Part shown: positions 10,546 to 22,170 of the stretch, one piece after another
How positions within the stretch are numbered: position 1 is the stretch's first letter
Layout of the letters: every line of letters starts with the position of its first letter
DNA from: Strigamia acuminata
Lineage: Eukaryota; Arthropoda; Chilopoda; Geophilomorpha; Linotaeniidae
Assembly: GCA_949358305.1 (NCBI GenBank)
Contig: OX442316.1
Location: 1,798,001-1,862,000 of the forward strand
Direction: 5' to 3'
DNA: 64,000 nt
Notes under the pieces: model-generated
The model's database searches: none
The model's input: the letters and a program-made list of their open reading frames with translations, nothing else
Told to the model about the DNA's origin: nothing
Translations under genes and position numbers: made by a program

Positions 10546-11670
10546 TGTGGTGACCTCAAATATTCCTATTTGAGTGCGCACCATATTTCCAAATTGTCTT
10601 ATAAACATATTCAACAAACTTATATGTTTTGTTTCAATGTAAATTGAAATAAAACATACATTAATAAAATATAAAACAAGACACAATATTACCCAAATAA
10701 TATTGTGTTTTGCAGCAAGTTTTGGCCCAGCAACAGCGTCAACCAATCGCGCTGCAGCGTGCATTGCTTTGATGATGCTGCTAGGCGTGTGCCTGGGCGG
10801 AGCATCCCTTCCCCTCGCGCGTGCCCGGCTCGATTGTTGCACACGACCCGAAGGCGGCCGTGTGTGATCTTCATGCAACTCGTCATCTGCGCAGCTTTTC
10901 TGAGCAGATTTAGAAGTGAGCCAAACGGTTTTGGCCCACTCTTCCCGCACTCTTGATTCCACCTCCAAACTGTTCACAACCGTGTCAAACTTCTGCCAAA
11001 ACTGCAAAGTGTGATCTGTGATTCTTGGACGAATTGAGTTTCATCGCTGGTCTGTACCCACTGTACGGAATAGCAACTTTCTAGCTTGAATTACTACGAG
11101 TAATTTAAGCCATTTCTGTGTGTGAAACTAACATCGAGTTTACTCTGTTAGTTTGAAGGCTTTGTGTCGAGTTTAACTCCACAAGGCGAATTGTGTTAAG
11201 ACGGATTGTTACGTCGAGCTTGCTCCGTAATAATCAAATCGCTGTGTGCAAGACGTATTCTCGTGTTGAGCTTGCTCCGCGAGGATTTTTAGTATATTTT
11301 AGCAAAGTATTTTAGCGTCGAGTTTACTCCGCTAAAATCCCGCGCTCACACGACGCCATCGACGCCATTTTGGAGCCAACGGTCAACTGTGAGTGTCCAA
11401 GTACGAAGAGAAACCAGATCGACCCAGTCATTACACTTATTATTTCGCATTATATTCGGGTGTATTTAAAACGATTAAAACAATCTAATTTTTCCTTTAC
11501 TCTGTGTAAAATCATTCCCCTAGACAACCATTTGGCCACAGAGTAGAAGTCCTGTACGGCATCTCACCGACGATTGCTTATTAAATTTATATAATTTAAT
11601 AAGTAAAAACCCGGATCGCCGCAAGGTTTATTTTGTAAATAGTCACGTAAAGCTTATAGAATCTCACATT
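10546..11670 (+). repeat. 3' LTR of retrotransposon 1 (right edge uncertain)
   Basis: Begins TGTGGTGACC immediately after the polypurine tract. It contains at least eight perfect or near-perfect hairpins: 10555-10574 (8-bp stem), 10624-10657 (15 bp, one G-T), 10681-10708 (11 bp), 11084-11110 (12 bp, one G-T), the five-member array at 11125-11338, and 11577-11603 (11 bp). A G+C-rich stretch at 10730-10890 may be promoter. With no second LTR to compare, the end is placed only by a CA near 11667. Confidence 0.6.
11125..11338 (+). other. Array of five stem-loops with shared apex and covarying stems
   Basis: Five hairpins follow one another: stems 11125-11133/11146-11154 (9 bp), 11159-11166/11180-11187 (8 bp, one wobble), 11204-11213/11226-11235 (10 bp, one wobble), 11257-11265/11278-11286 (9 bp, two wobbles) and 11309-11317/11330-11338 (9 bp). 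Each apex is TCGAGTTTACTC or a close variant (TCGAGCTTGCTC; TTGAGCTTGCTC; one with an extra A), itself able to close as GAG/CTC. The stem sequences are unrelated to one another yet complementary. This is structure conserved without sequence, as expected of a functional RNA fold in the LTR transcript. Confidence 0.85.
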
Positions 11671-11994
11671 AACCAATAGTTTCAACTGATATTGCAAGAA
11701 AGACTATTCTGTGTGAGAAAGCTTTAAATGCACAAAATTCATTTGCTAAAAAACAAATGAGTCGCCGAAAATTGCAAAAACTATTTGCACTCCATCAGTT
11801 GACCAGTTGAAGCCCATGTGCACTGACAAGACCGACCTCTGCTTGATGGGAAAAATAACTCGGCGTCCGCCTTGAAGCGGAAAAAACTTCCTTAGCTGCG
11901 CAGCAACATTAGCAGCCACAACCCATGTGCGCTGTCCAGAGAAAAATCCGAAAAACTGGGCAAAACTCCCGATTTGTAGCGGACAAAACTTCCG

Positions 11995-11995
<1 letters not shown>

Positions 11996-12032
<37 letters not shown>
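11996..12032 (+). repeat. Poly-T tract of 37 bases
   Basis: An uninterrupted T run adjoining the G+C-rich minisatellite; it could be a reversed poly-A tail or a slipped homopolymer. Length may be affected by assembly. Confidence 0.9.
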
Positions 12033-12033
<1 letters not shown>

Positions 12034-12348
12034 AGTGGGCAAAGCCTCCGCTTTGTAGCGGGCAAAAGCTCCGCTTTTTAGCGGGCAAAACCTCCGCTTT
12101 TTAGCGGGCAAAACCTCCGCTTCTTAGCGGGCAAAACCTCCGCTTTTAGCGGGCAAAACCTCCGCTTTTTAGCGGGCAAAACCTCCGCTTCTTAGCGGGC
12201 AAAACCTCCGCTTTTTAGCGGGCAAAACCTCCGCTTTTTAGCGGGCAAAACCTCCGCTTTTTAGCGGGCAAAACCTCCGCTTTGCAGCGGGCAAGACCTC
12301 CGCTTTGCAGCGGGCAAAACCTCCGCTTTGCAGCGGGCAAAACCTCGG
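12034..12348 (+). repeat. 22-23-bp minisatellite, about 14 copies
   Basis: Unit AGCGGGCAAAACCTCCGCTT plus two to three bases. Internal units carry TTTTTA or TTCTTA between CCGC and GCGG, and the last three carry TTTGCA, so the array grew in blocks. Each unit can fold (AGCGG with CCGCT). Confidence 0.93.
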
Positions 12349-12357
12349 TTCGGTGAA

Positions 12358-12463
12358 CCTGAACCAAAACCCCAGCAACAGAGCGAGACATGTTACGGGC
12401 ATTACATGGGCCTGAACCAAAACCCCAGCAACAGAGCGAGACATGTTACGGGCATTACATGGG
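12358..12463 (+). repeat. 53-bp direct duplication (two copies)
   Basis: 12358-12410 and 12411-12463 read as the same 53 bases, beginning CCTGAACCAAAACCCCAGCA. They lie directly beyond the 22-bp minisatellite. Confidence 0.9.
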
Positions 12464-12511
12464 CCTCACCTCTCGCGTCCCAAAGGCGCGTTCCGCGGGG
12501 CAGAAGAGGAC

Positions 12512-12727
12512 TTAACCGAAAAGACGAACCAGCCAAAAACCTCCTCTGCTCCAGTCTGCTGAAGCGACGGTATCGGCAACGTCCGACTGACGTGACTCTT
12601 CCAAAGCAAAGTCGTACTGGCTCGGGTCGGTCGTTTCATGGACAACGGCAGTCCTAGCCACCTTCTGCTTGGCGGTTGGCGGGCGGCCACGAATGGACGT
12701 GTTAGCGACGATAATATCGTCCGTCAA
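12512..12727 (-). CDS. Weak candidate coding fragment, unknown
   Basis: A 71-residue frame with balanced composition (includes GRPPTAKQKVARTAVVHE) in a locally G+C-richer patch. No domain, no clear splice sites and no neighbours were recognised. It may be a fragment of an old mobile element or chance. Confidence 0.15.
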   Translation of the reverse strand: MTDDIIVANTSIRGRPPTAKQKVARTAVVHETTDPSQYDFALEESRQSDVADTVASADWSRGGFWLVRLFG

Positions 12728-13010
12728 AAAGCAAAAATAATTCGAAAACTAACCAAAAAGAAGCAGCAAAAATTTTCCGTGGAATCCAAAATGGCAGAAG
12801 AAATTAGACTGAGGATTTGGACTGTCCGTAGCCCGCAGTAAGGGTGTAACCTGGTGGTGGTTTTTTCTTTTCTTTAAAGTTCTGAGTTCAAATGGAGAAA
12901 TTAGACAATTCCTAAATTAGCAATATTTATTTCCGCTGTTGTATAATCGGGAACATGGGGTGTTCTTAAAACCAATTTGTTCGCATAATCAGTCCTTATG
13001 TTTTTACATA

Positions 13011-13198
13011 CAGTCGAAACTCTTTATAACGAATCGCGATATAACGAATTATCGATGTAACGAACACCTAAAAATGGCTTGTATAGTGTAAACAAAGAAA
13101 TCGATAAACTTGACTGAAAAATCGATAAAAATAGAACACTGCTGTTCGGTTAATTGGTCGTTCATATGACCGACGTTCGGATAATCGACGGTCTACTG
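13011..13198. mobile_element. Candidate pogo/Tigger-like MITE
   Basis: Flanked by TA at 13009-13010 and 13199-13200. The left end is CAGTCGAAACTCTTTATAAC; the right end read on the other strand is CAGTAGACCGTCGATTATCC. Both resemble Tc1/pogo-type termini (CAGT-GA-C then TATAACG or TTATCCG). The two ends match only imperfectly and the 188 bp carry no transposase. Confidence 0.45.
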
Positions 13199-16100
13199 TA
13201 TTAGTCAAGAAAAAGATTATTGAAGTGTATCCACCCGGATATTCCGCTAGTTCTCATTGACTGACTGCTTTGCCAGTTTGCCAGTGTGCTGACACAAATG
13301 AAATGATGAGGTGATAATCTCAGCTAGGAAATAACTTCGTTTTGGTAACAGACATGGTAACTTACTTGTTAGCAATGGACATGTCTGCTCGAATATGATC
13401 AGCGCCCTCTTTCAATCAAATGAACAAGTTGCTGGGGCTCTTTTCTGGAGCGCTCTAGTGTAATCAGTTTCCTCTTTCCATATAAAGCGAACAAGTTATC
13501 ACATTCAATGCTTGAAGGAAATTCACTTTCCTTACGAACTGATGCTTTTTATGCCATAATTAAAGAAAGTCAGCCTTGGAAAGTGATTTTCAAGAAAGTA
13601 GATCCCAATCAACTTTCTTGACTTTCTTTGTCACTTTCAAATGACGCGCATGTGCACACGATGCACGAGACGAGTTAGATCGGCTGCCATACCGGTGAAG
13701 AGCAGCAATGAGCACGCCTTGGTCAAATAAGTCACTTTTTGAACTTGACATGAATGTTTGTGTGGGTGGGTGTGTTTCAACTTTCGGTTTATGTAATTTT
13801 GAAAGAAATGAATTAAAAAATTAATCATAAGATTGGAAAGTAGACTTTTCTGGTGCAGTTTTTGGTCTACTTTCCAATTAATATGATAAAAATGATATTA
13901 AAAGTAGTCACAATAGAGAAAATGCTGATTTATGGCGAAATGTAACGAAACCGGAGCACCACATGGCGGAACTAGTGTCCTTTAATGGATGCCAAAATGT
14001 TTGCCCGATAGGAATTTTGATGTTTTCGGTACTAAAAAAGGACCTATAAATTCTGAAACCGGACTCATTCGATTGGAAATTGCATTTTACACACAAGCCT
14101 GTGTATTTCTTTTTTGGATTTGTTTGAAAGAATGTACGTTTTTTTACTATCGAAGCCGGCAACTGCATGCTAAATTTGGTGGACAGTTTGAAAAAATTTG
14201 AAAATAACCACGAAAAACATAGAAGCTTTTTTCCAAACAAAACGTAGTTTTTTTTTACTTGTTTAAAAACAAGGAAAGGAAGAGTTGTTTTTTCTTTCAC
14301 GAATTGAACCTACCTATTGTGTAATGTTCACTTCAAAAGTTTGCATTTTGTCGTGTTTTGAGGCCATAAACACAAACACTGGATGAAATGACATCGCAAA
14401 ACCAACATATCGTACATGCGTTGAAAATATTCAGACACAACTTTTTGTATGCAACGACTAATTTTAGAATTACCCGAAGGGGTATTCTGGTTTCCAAAGT
14501 TGGCTCCACTGCAAATGTGTACAGTTGCAGTATATCAGTTTTACTATTGATTTTTCCAGTACATAGTGTGGCATTAGTGTTCAGAGTCTGGTTATGGTTC
14601 AAATCTTAGGATTATGATTTCAAGATAAAAAAAAATCATCTATACAGTTTTATGCAAGTCATATTTGTTTATAATAATGATAAAAAATAATGATAAAAAT
14701 AGTAATAATAATAATGATAATAGTAATAATAATGGTATTAATAATAAGAATGATAATAATAAATGCGACGACAAAGAAAAAAAATTTCTTTTTCATTCTC
14801 TTTATCACTCACTTCTATTATCATTCTACACAAAGCATGAACCCAATCTCCATTGCATAATATGAACAATCCTGGAGCATATGAAAATTCCATCTGGTAG
14901 GACGAAGAAGAAACTGCTTTACAATGCTAATGCAGCCGAGACAATTTCACTTGTTGTTCTATTTAGGGTGGAAAGGAACGTTAATACCCAGGTCCACCTT
15001 TTACGCTTCGGATGAGTTCCACATCACTTTTCTTTTTTCTTCTTCCTAAAACCTCATTTCTTCCTACCGTCGCTTCAGACAATTTTTCCCCCTGCTCAAG
15101 TATATAGTTACATATGAAAGGATTTTCAACACTGATAGAAGCAAGGAGCACTTTTTTGTATATTTTATTCACACATTTTAAGGCCTGAAACTTGCACTTT
15201 ACAGTCTCCACAGCCAGAAAATGAGGACAATTTTTTTGAGCATTGTTTATCTGCATTTGAATAAATAAAAAAATTTAATTCAACTTTTTATGCAATAAAA
15301 ATGAAACTGAAGTCAACACAAGTGGGTAGTAAACACATGTTGTAATGACAAAGCTTTGTTGAATTTGTTGCATACCATAACTTACTATTTAGGCCCGGCC
15401 ATGTTTCATATCCTATATTGTAAACAATCGCTCGCATTGTATCAATTGTTGCTAGGAGACTAGCTGTCGTCGCTGTTTAAATAAAAGATAGCAGTCGACG
15501 TTCAAATACATAACCGAGTGGACTCACTTTTTTCTTTGGGGACCTAACTCGTAGGCCTCAATCCTGCCCAATCCATGAAGTCTGTTTCTCATGATAAGAA
15601 CAGCCACATTTCAGAATTCTTAGCTTTCCTGCAGCGCTAAAGCGAAATAAATCATTGTTTGTGAAAAATACATGAAATGACAACATCATCAAGCAAATTG
15701 ACCTGTACTCTACAATGAGATTGGAAATTCTGCTCTAATGGCCTTGTTTACATTTAAACCACTTTTCTGCATAAATAATTGGCAGTGGCTATGTTTATGT
15801 CCGACATGAACACATTATTTTAATGACGTGCTGTGTTTGGTTGAGATCTATTGATGTCGGTTCGTTTTCTCAAAACATGTTTTTGAGGTTTTTTTTCTCT
15901 CTCACAAATTGGGCTATGTTTTCCTTGCCGCCCCCAAACTTAACCTTATTTGTTTTTAGCAACATACGCTGAACCAAGTATTTTTATCAATGTATCACAA
16001 TGCATCTCTCAACCTGGTTCACACCTTGCTGTTCTCCACTCTTGTTCACCATGGTGATGCTTAGGGACTTGACTGGTCTGCAGTCCCAGTATCGTGAGCG

Positions 16101-16914
16101 ATCCTTGGGCCGAATGAACAGCTGTCTGACCACGCTGCACTACCGGTTAACCCTAACCACATGTGCCACGTGTAGTCACAGTTCTGCAGCAGCAATGCAG
16201 CGGTAGCAATAGGAGAGGCGTGAGATTCTGACCCCTAGACACCGAATAAAGGCCTTAAAACGATAAACACAGTATCTTGTGCTCATTTCTATTAATGTGT
16301 TGTGCGTCTGACACCATTTGGGCACTCCAATGGCCGAATGGTATCCATCCACTCTCACACAACTCTTGTTCAGATTTTTTCTGGTTTTCCACAACTCAGA
16401 AGCAAATGGTCATTTTTCTGCCACTCAAAGTTGTGGAAGTGACTTCTTAAACTTGATGACACAACACGAAAACAAGCCCCTTATCTATTCAGGTGAAAAG
16501 TGCAGGGGTCAAGGGGTACTATGTAATTTTCATATAAACATTCTTGTTAATACCACAACCCATAAATTAATTATCAATGTTAATCATTTTGTTTGTTCGG
16601 CATTATTTTGACTTTTCCAAACAATTGACCAACTGTTTTGAGAGGCGCACCCTGTCAAAAATGTCACGGATATGTACTAAGCTTTTCCATAAATGTGAAT
16701 GGTCCATAAGACTAGGTGCATTGTACCAGTATTGTTGAACATTTTGGTTACAGATGCTATGATTTTATCAGCAACCTATATATTGTTTTTTTTTCTTTCT
16801 TTGAAGTACCATTACTTTTTTAACTACTAGTAGGTTGGGGACAAAAATCAATAATCGGGATGAAAAAAAATGTAAATCTTTTCTGTTATTTTTCCATTTC
16901 TGAATCTGTAAACA
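13199..16914. other. Intergenic, no supported gene
   Basis: A+T-rich sequence with T runs and an AAT-type microsatellite (about 14660-14760). Short frames here have no domains or splice context. The interval 16000-16210 is more G+C-rich but shows no recognisable product. Confidence 0.6.
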
Positions 16915-17006
16915 ATGACAGAAGAGATGGTGACAAAGCGGGCTGTGAAAATCTCCAAAATGGCGATCAATCTAAGTCGAAAAAAGAAATTGCGCATGTG
17001 CAATGC
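16915..17006 (+). CDS. Weak candidate first coding exon
   Basis: An ATG in a fair context (AACAATGA) opens a Lys/Arg-rich run of 30 codons (begins MTEEMVTKRAVK) that stops exactly at a strong donor, GC/GTAAGTC at 17007. No partner exon was identified. Joining it to the exon at 20388 would not enter the acetylcholinesterase frame, so it is either 5' leader, another gene, or chance. Confidence 0.2.
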
Positions 17007-17284
17007 GTAAGTCACTTGTGTAAGGAAGATAAGGAGGTCAATCGGTGCCTTAGTCAGCTATATATATACGTGTCTTCTGAAGCACAGCTTTTATAAGTCA
17101 CAACGAATTATCGTCATTTATTCCTATAATTGAATGCACTTAATGTGTCAGATTAGCAGTAAGAAATAACATTAATGCAAGAACAAGGTGCATTGTTGGA
17201 GAGAAATAAGGCAGTAAAGACTAAAAAAAATAGGTTCATTCAATCCACAAAAGAGGAATTCACTTTTCCTTAAATCACTTAAAT

Positions 17285-17525
17285 AAGTGAAAGTCACTAA
17301 AAACTGAACTGAACTAAAAAAGATGGCTACCTGCAGTATGTGTTAAGAATAGCTAATAGCAGGTGCGGAAGTGATATGTCACTTCTACAAGTCAAAGAAG
17401 TGATTTCAATTTCTCGTAACCTTAATCCTCTTGTTTGAATTCTTTCAAGTTGACTTTACAGAGATATGTTGTAATAAAATGTCGTATCCTGTTTGTAGAG
17501 GTCATTTCAGACAAATAATTCAATT
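17285..17525 (+). repeat. Dispersed repeat family R1, copy 1
   Basis: Shares about 230 bp with 37236-37440 (opposite strand) and with the two halves 60685-60812 and 61698-61815. Common blocks include CACTAAAAACTGAACTGAAC, GTCAAAGAAGTGATTTCAAT and TCAAGTTGACTT. No coding capacity; a short non-autonomous element is the likely explanation. Confidence 0.7.
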
Positions 17526-19545
17526 TTAGGAGCAAATTTATTATATTGGTTCTCCAAACATTCTGGTACAAATGCAATCCTAAGCTGATGAAGCGGCCAT
17601 AAAATTTGTCCCCATTGACTTTCTGTCGAACTCTTTTATCAGATTTCTGGTATCTTATAATTTATATCCAAATTACAGATCTGCTTTAACTTACTCTTGA
17701 ACCCATACCCCATCCAACTTTGGGGTTATTCCAGCCACACAAATTAACAAGTTTCCTAATGCAATTTGCATAATCACTTCCTTGAGAAGCTTCCCTAGAC
17801 AACTTCAATTGAGTTCACCTTTATTTGTACTATCTGCACAAACAACTATCCAACAAGAAGAATCCTGTGATATTCTATTGGTTTTATATCTTTCAACAAC
17901 TAGTGACGGCTAAAGGTCCTTTGGGACCTCTAGACACAGTCATTACTAGCTAAATTGGACTATTGCAGACAGACAAATCGCCTTTAACAAATTAATTATC
18001 GACAAAATACAGGAAAACTAAGACACTTGCCAAATCCATATCTAATACAATGGTGATGGTGATATTGTTCAGTGTTTCATTGTCAGGTGGCGTACAAGTG
18101 TATTTGAATATGTATGTAACTAATAAGAGAATAAATCTTACTTCCTGTTTAACACGCAAATGTAACACAGGTGTCCAATTTTATCTCCAACCACATCTCA
18201 ATGCAAATAACCCCATCCAAGCATAATCTCAATACATCCAACTACATCTATTTACATCAAGCAAAAAACATAGCAAAAATGATTTCATTTCAGCTTTGGA
18301 AAGCAGTAACAAAGAATATTGAATGCGTTTAGCGATGTTTTGGCTGACGAAGACATCGTTAAGTACACCGGACAAATCCTCATGTCATCCAGCAGGCAAA
18401 ACATAGTCACCAGTGCACTCACTTTGTTTTCTTCCACATTTAAATTCCATAAATATTTATATTTTTATGTGTACAAGATTTTCTTAAAATCCTCTTGAAG
18501 TTTTATCAAACATTTTATTTTCAAGCCTTGAACAGCAGTCACCTTTGGCTTTGAGCAAAAAAAGAAGTCTTTTTCTACTTGAATTCTTTTTTCTTCGTCG
18601 TTTTTTTTATCCCATCATTGTGAAATCACTTCTAGTGGACTCAGCAAAAGCAGAGAATTTGGTGAAAAGTAAAAGAATTTTTTTTTTCACAGAGTCAGCA
18701 TTAAAGTGATCACACTATGCCAAATGACAGATAACTGCTTGAAAGATGACTACAAGAGTGTAATTTTATTTCAGCCTGCCAGGCTGCAACCATTGTACTT
18801 CATTTGCAAGAAATTGGAGCACTTGCTGTTAATTAAAGACACACTTTGCTTTAATTTAGCAATTAATTTCATTCATGAATGGCTGCATAATTTTCTTTTT
18901 TTATTTCTTTTGTTACCGGAGTGACATTTTTTTGGGTTTGGGTCTGAATGTTTTTGTCATGTTTCACTAATTAATTTGGAGTTTTGCTGTAGCCTCAAAG
19001 CACCTTCAACATTATCAGCATGGAACTTTCCATTATAAAATAAAATTCACATGAAATTAGTTCATTCTTAAAAATTATTATTTTACGGAGTATTATTATT
19101 AGTATTTTTACTTTCTTAAATAAGGAGTGTATGTATGTTCACCCCTTAAGCTTAGTACTCAAAAACAGTTGACTATGTAGGAAATCAATCTGTTCACAGA
19201 AATTTTGCCAACAGAAAAAATTGGTACTCACAAATTTTATTCTAGTCTTAGAATGTCTGTGCGATACTGTATGTTGCGTACCACAGGAAATTAGCTTTCC
19301 TGCAAGTCCATACAACAGAAATCCGACCTTTGTTTCCAGGCATGGAAACATGTTGCTACACAAAGTTGTGACTGATCATAATCTGTCTCTGCTAATAGAG
19401 TTTATGGCATTATCGGTGCTTCGTCATAAATAAAAAAAAGTATTAAATTTTTGATCTAGTGATCAACATCAGTAGTAAAATTTCACTATTTCTAATAATC
19501 AATGAGTATGAGCACATTGAGATAGAACCTTTTTAGTCTCTACTA
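17526..19545. other. Intergenic, nothing recognised
   Basis: A+T-rich, with only short frames lacking domain or splice context. 18190-18260 has several CATC/TACATC words similar to those around 29720, possibly a shared degenerate repeat. Confidence 0.6.
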
Positions 19546-19780
19546 TCGTATTTTACCATTTAAGAGTCACCCTCGAATAGTAGCCGCGGCTGAAACACCA
19601 AGAATACCGTATTTTTGCAAAAGTACGGTGTTGTTTTCGTATTTAACCTCACGAACGATGAACGTACGCTTCGTTCGTGGCGTTCAGACTTTGTTAGTTA
19701 CATTAAACAAATGTAACAGACGAAAAACCGAAATTGTAATTGCTGACAAAAATGGTGGTTATTAATAGATAAAATATGAT
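19546..19780 (+). mobile_element. CCGTA-type MITE family A, copy 1 (decayed ends)
   Basis: Closely similar along its length to 47703-47955. The left end reads TCGTATTTTACC instead of CCGTATTTTACC and the right end AAAATATGA instead of AAAATACGG, so this is the older copy. An internal palindrome (ACCGTATTTTTGCAAAAGTA) repeats the terminal word. Confidence 0.75.
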
Positions 19781-20387
19781 ATTTATGACCAGTCAGACGT
19801 TTTAACCGGTCTCAAAAATGGCAGCACTTACTTGTTAGTTCTGTTTTGTAATTGAGGATGACTTTAATTCAAAGTAATACGATAGTTGTGGAATACTTGT
19901 TTGTTCTGTTCTAGCCTGCTGATCAATGCTTCTATCGGCAAGATTCCCTGTAGTTTTATCCGATTAAGTTTTTTTCTGTTGAAAATCTCATCCCTTTATT
20001 GATCTGTTGATTCAGTCTGCTGTTTATCAAGAAGTATAATTATTTCATTATCTAGTTGCAGCAGTTTCCGGTCTTGCTGGCAGCCATTTGGAAACCTGGG
20101 CTGGTGACCAAATTGCATTCATTTGTGATGGTGGTGGTTAATAGTGGCACCTGGAGTCCACTTTAGAGTAGTGATGAGTCAATAGGGATTGTAGAATGGG
20201 CACTGCTGTCAATCTTAGACTTTTGTGGTTGTTGTTCGATACTTTTTTCGCATTTTGGGGAGTTACTTGTCGGTTTGGATGCAAGTTCCACAAATTAGAG
20301 TTAACTGTCAAGGTTTATCATGCCTACTATAAGAAAGAAGTAGACGTTACATCTATTATAATTACTTTTTGAATATTTGTTTTCTAG

Positions 20388-20419
20388 GGTCGATCACACA
20401 CTGAAGTTGACCTCTAATA
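20388..20419 (+). other. 5'-UTR of the acetylcholinesterase exon after an upstream intron
   Basis: TTTGTTTTCTAG ends at 20387, giving a good 3' splice site 32 bases before the ATG. This implies at least one upstream noncoding exon, not identified. Confidence 0.5.
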
Positions 20420-20920
20420 ATGAAGTTAGCCCCCAATGAGTTGACAGTGAGTTTGATATCGGCGATTCTTTGCTTCACCTCCCTACTAGCAAGCGCTAAC
20501 AACGATCACTTATACGACGATGACGACGACGATGGCATGCTGCAGGTGGCAACGACCAGTGGTGCTGTGAGGGGGATGCGACGGCATGTGTTGGGCGAAG
20601 AGTTGCATGTTTTTCTGGGGATTCCCTTCGGTAAACCTCCGGTTGGCGAATACCGGTTTCGTCGTCCGGAGCCGATTCCTCCGTGGGAAGGGGTGTACGA
20701 AGCGACGCGCTTGCCGAATTCGTGCATGCAAGACCGGACAGAATATTTTCCGGGATTTCGAGGTGAAGAAATGTGGAACCCGAATACTAATATCAGCGAA
20801 GACTGCCTCTATTTGAATGTGTGGGTGCCGGCCAGGGTGCGCCGACAAAGGGACACTCCGGCCAGCGTTATGATATGGATATACGGAGGCAGTTATATGA
20901 GCGGCACATCAACTCTTCAG
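20420..20920 (+). CDS. Ace: Acetylcholinesterase, N-terminal coding exon
   Basis: Hydrolyses acetylcholine at synapses; secreted or membrane-anchored. The exon encodes 167 residues: a signal peptide (SLISAILCFTSLLASA), a six-Asp stretch, then the start of the carboxylesterase fold with the first disulfide pair (NSC and EDCLYLN) and the choline-binding Trp (EEMWNPN, residue 119). It closely resembles Drosophila Ace around EYFPGF-GEE-WNPNTN-SEDCLY. The oxyanion motif, normally Gly-Gly-Gly-Phe, reads YGGSYMSG, with Ser (AGT, 20891-20893) at the position called G119 in Torpedo numbering. The exon ends CAG/GTAAGT, phase 0. The next exon is not visible before the N gap. Confidence 0.92.
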
Positions 20921-22170
20921 GTAAGTGCGCAGAGGCCCCCTAGGGATCCTCATTTTGCAATTTCGTATACAAACTTGTATAAATATCTTATACCTATGTA
21001 AAGTTTTTCATTTATTACACAGTTTGCGGCAGCCACTTTTTCCTTACATTTTTACACGGTATTTAGTGTAACGAAAAAGTTAAACAATAATTTAGGTTGT
21101 GGGTGAACTTATTTCTTATAATTATAAAATTATCCTTACGTTAAACGCATCACGTGATCATGATCATCAAAACTGTAGTAGTCTCTTTTGAAAAAAATAG
21201 AGACTATTCTCGTATTTTACTGTTTCAAAACAATGAAGCAACTTTATTGTTGCAAATTAAAACCAAATAAAAGAGAAAACAATGATATAAGTCTTGACAC
21301 GTGCCCTTTGTGCAATTGAAGTGGAGAATTGAAAATGGCGGCGAAAGAGGTCATTGCTAATCCAGATTTTTAGTCATTGACGTAAATAATGGAAAACTAC
21401 CGGATTGGCTACGCCATTTTCAGTTATAGTGTAAGCTCAAGTGGAGTTATAAGTTTTCCACTATACTTAACTTATAGGCATAACGGGGGTTTTTATAAGG
21501 GAAAAGTACCTGCCCCAAACTGTGTAAAGATGAAATAACAACATTTAAAAAGAGCAGAGTTATATTTGTAGAAATAACAGCCGTTTAGTTTAGTCTGTTT
21601 CTAAAAACTTATGACAAACTCCAATTGGTTGGGAACACCACAAGCTCAAGAATTTATATAACTTGATCGTGTGATCCTTCTCAACCAATAAGGAAGCACT
21701 CAATTTCAAAGTGACTGTTAAATATTCACTAAAATATCCAGATCCATTATTAATCACTTACAAATTCAAATTTCCGTAGAATGTTGAATTTAATGATAAA
21801 CATTTTTGAAGTGGCCGGAACAGAACTGGAATTTATACAGAAACTAAAATTGAAACGGGGGACTGACACTGTATCCAGACTGGACTATCCGGTTAAATTT
21901 GGATGTAAAAATAGCTGCTCAGACTCTATTTTTAATTAAAGTCGCATGGTTGCGGATAGGTGTGTTTTTTTTTTTCGAACTACTTTTCTATTGTTCATTT
22001 GTATCCATCACGCAATGGCTGTGAACAGGTCAATATCCAATTGGAGTTTGTCATAAGCTTTCTGAAACAGAGTATTGGTATTTTTTATAAATTTTAGACT
22101 TTGACTAATCAGTGATAAATATGGCCAACTCAAGATAGGATTAACCAACTTTTGTAATTTTCACTTATGA
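20921..22170. other. Acetylcholinesterase intron, left of the gap
   Basis: Noncoding. I looked for the exon expected to follow the oxyanion loop (roughly 95 residues ending before ATRHLVTRG) and did not find it here, so it should lie in the gap. Confidence 0.6.

Larger units (their letters stand above)
1..11670 (+). mobile_element. Ty3/gypsy LTR retrotransposon 1, 5' LTR outside the window, with an extra spliced ORF
   Basis: The segment reads in order gag, a -1 frameshift site, pol (protease, reverse transcriptase, RNase H, integrase), a third coding region in the env position, a polypurine tract and a 3' LTR. The domain order with integrase after RNase H is the Ty3/gypsy order. Gag, pol and ORF3 are all open without internal stops, so the copy is probably young. 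The 5' LTR and primer-binding site lie upstream of position 1, so the LTR pair and target duplication cannot be tested here. The right boundary (about 11670) is a guess based on a CA-ended stretch; only the left edge of the 3' LTR is well placed. More than 11 kb is long for this superfamily. Confidence 0.9.

Noticed and set aside
14981-15256. 91-codon minus frame with normal amino acid mix
   Set aside because: No homology, no splice sites and no promoter; cannot be told from chance.
17920-17960. Small hairpin AGGTCC-TTTG-GGACCT flanked by ACTAGTGAC and GTCATTACTAG
   Set aside because: Short, isolated and without a poly-T or partner; no reason to call an RNA gene or element end.
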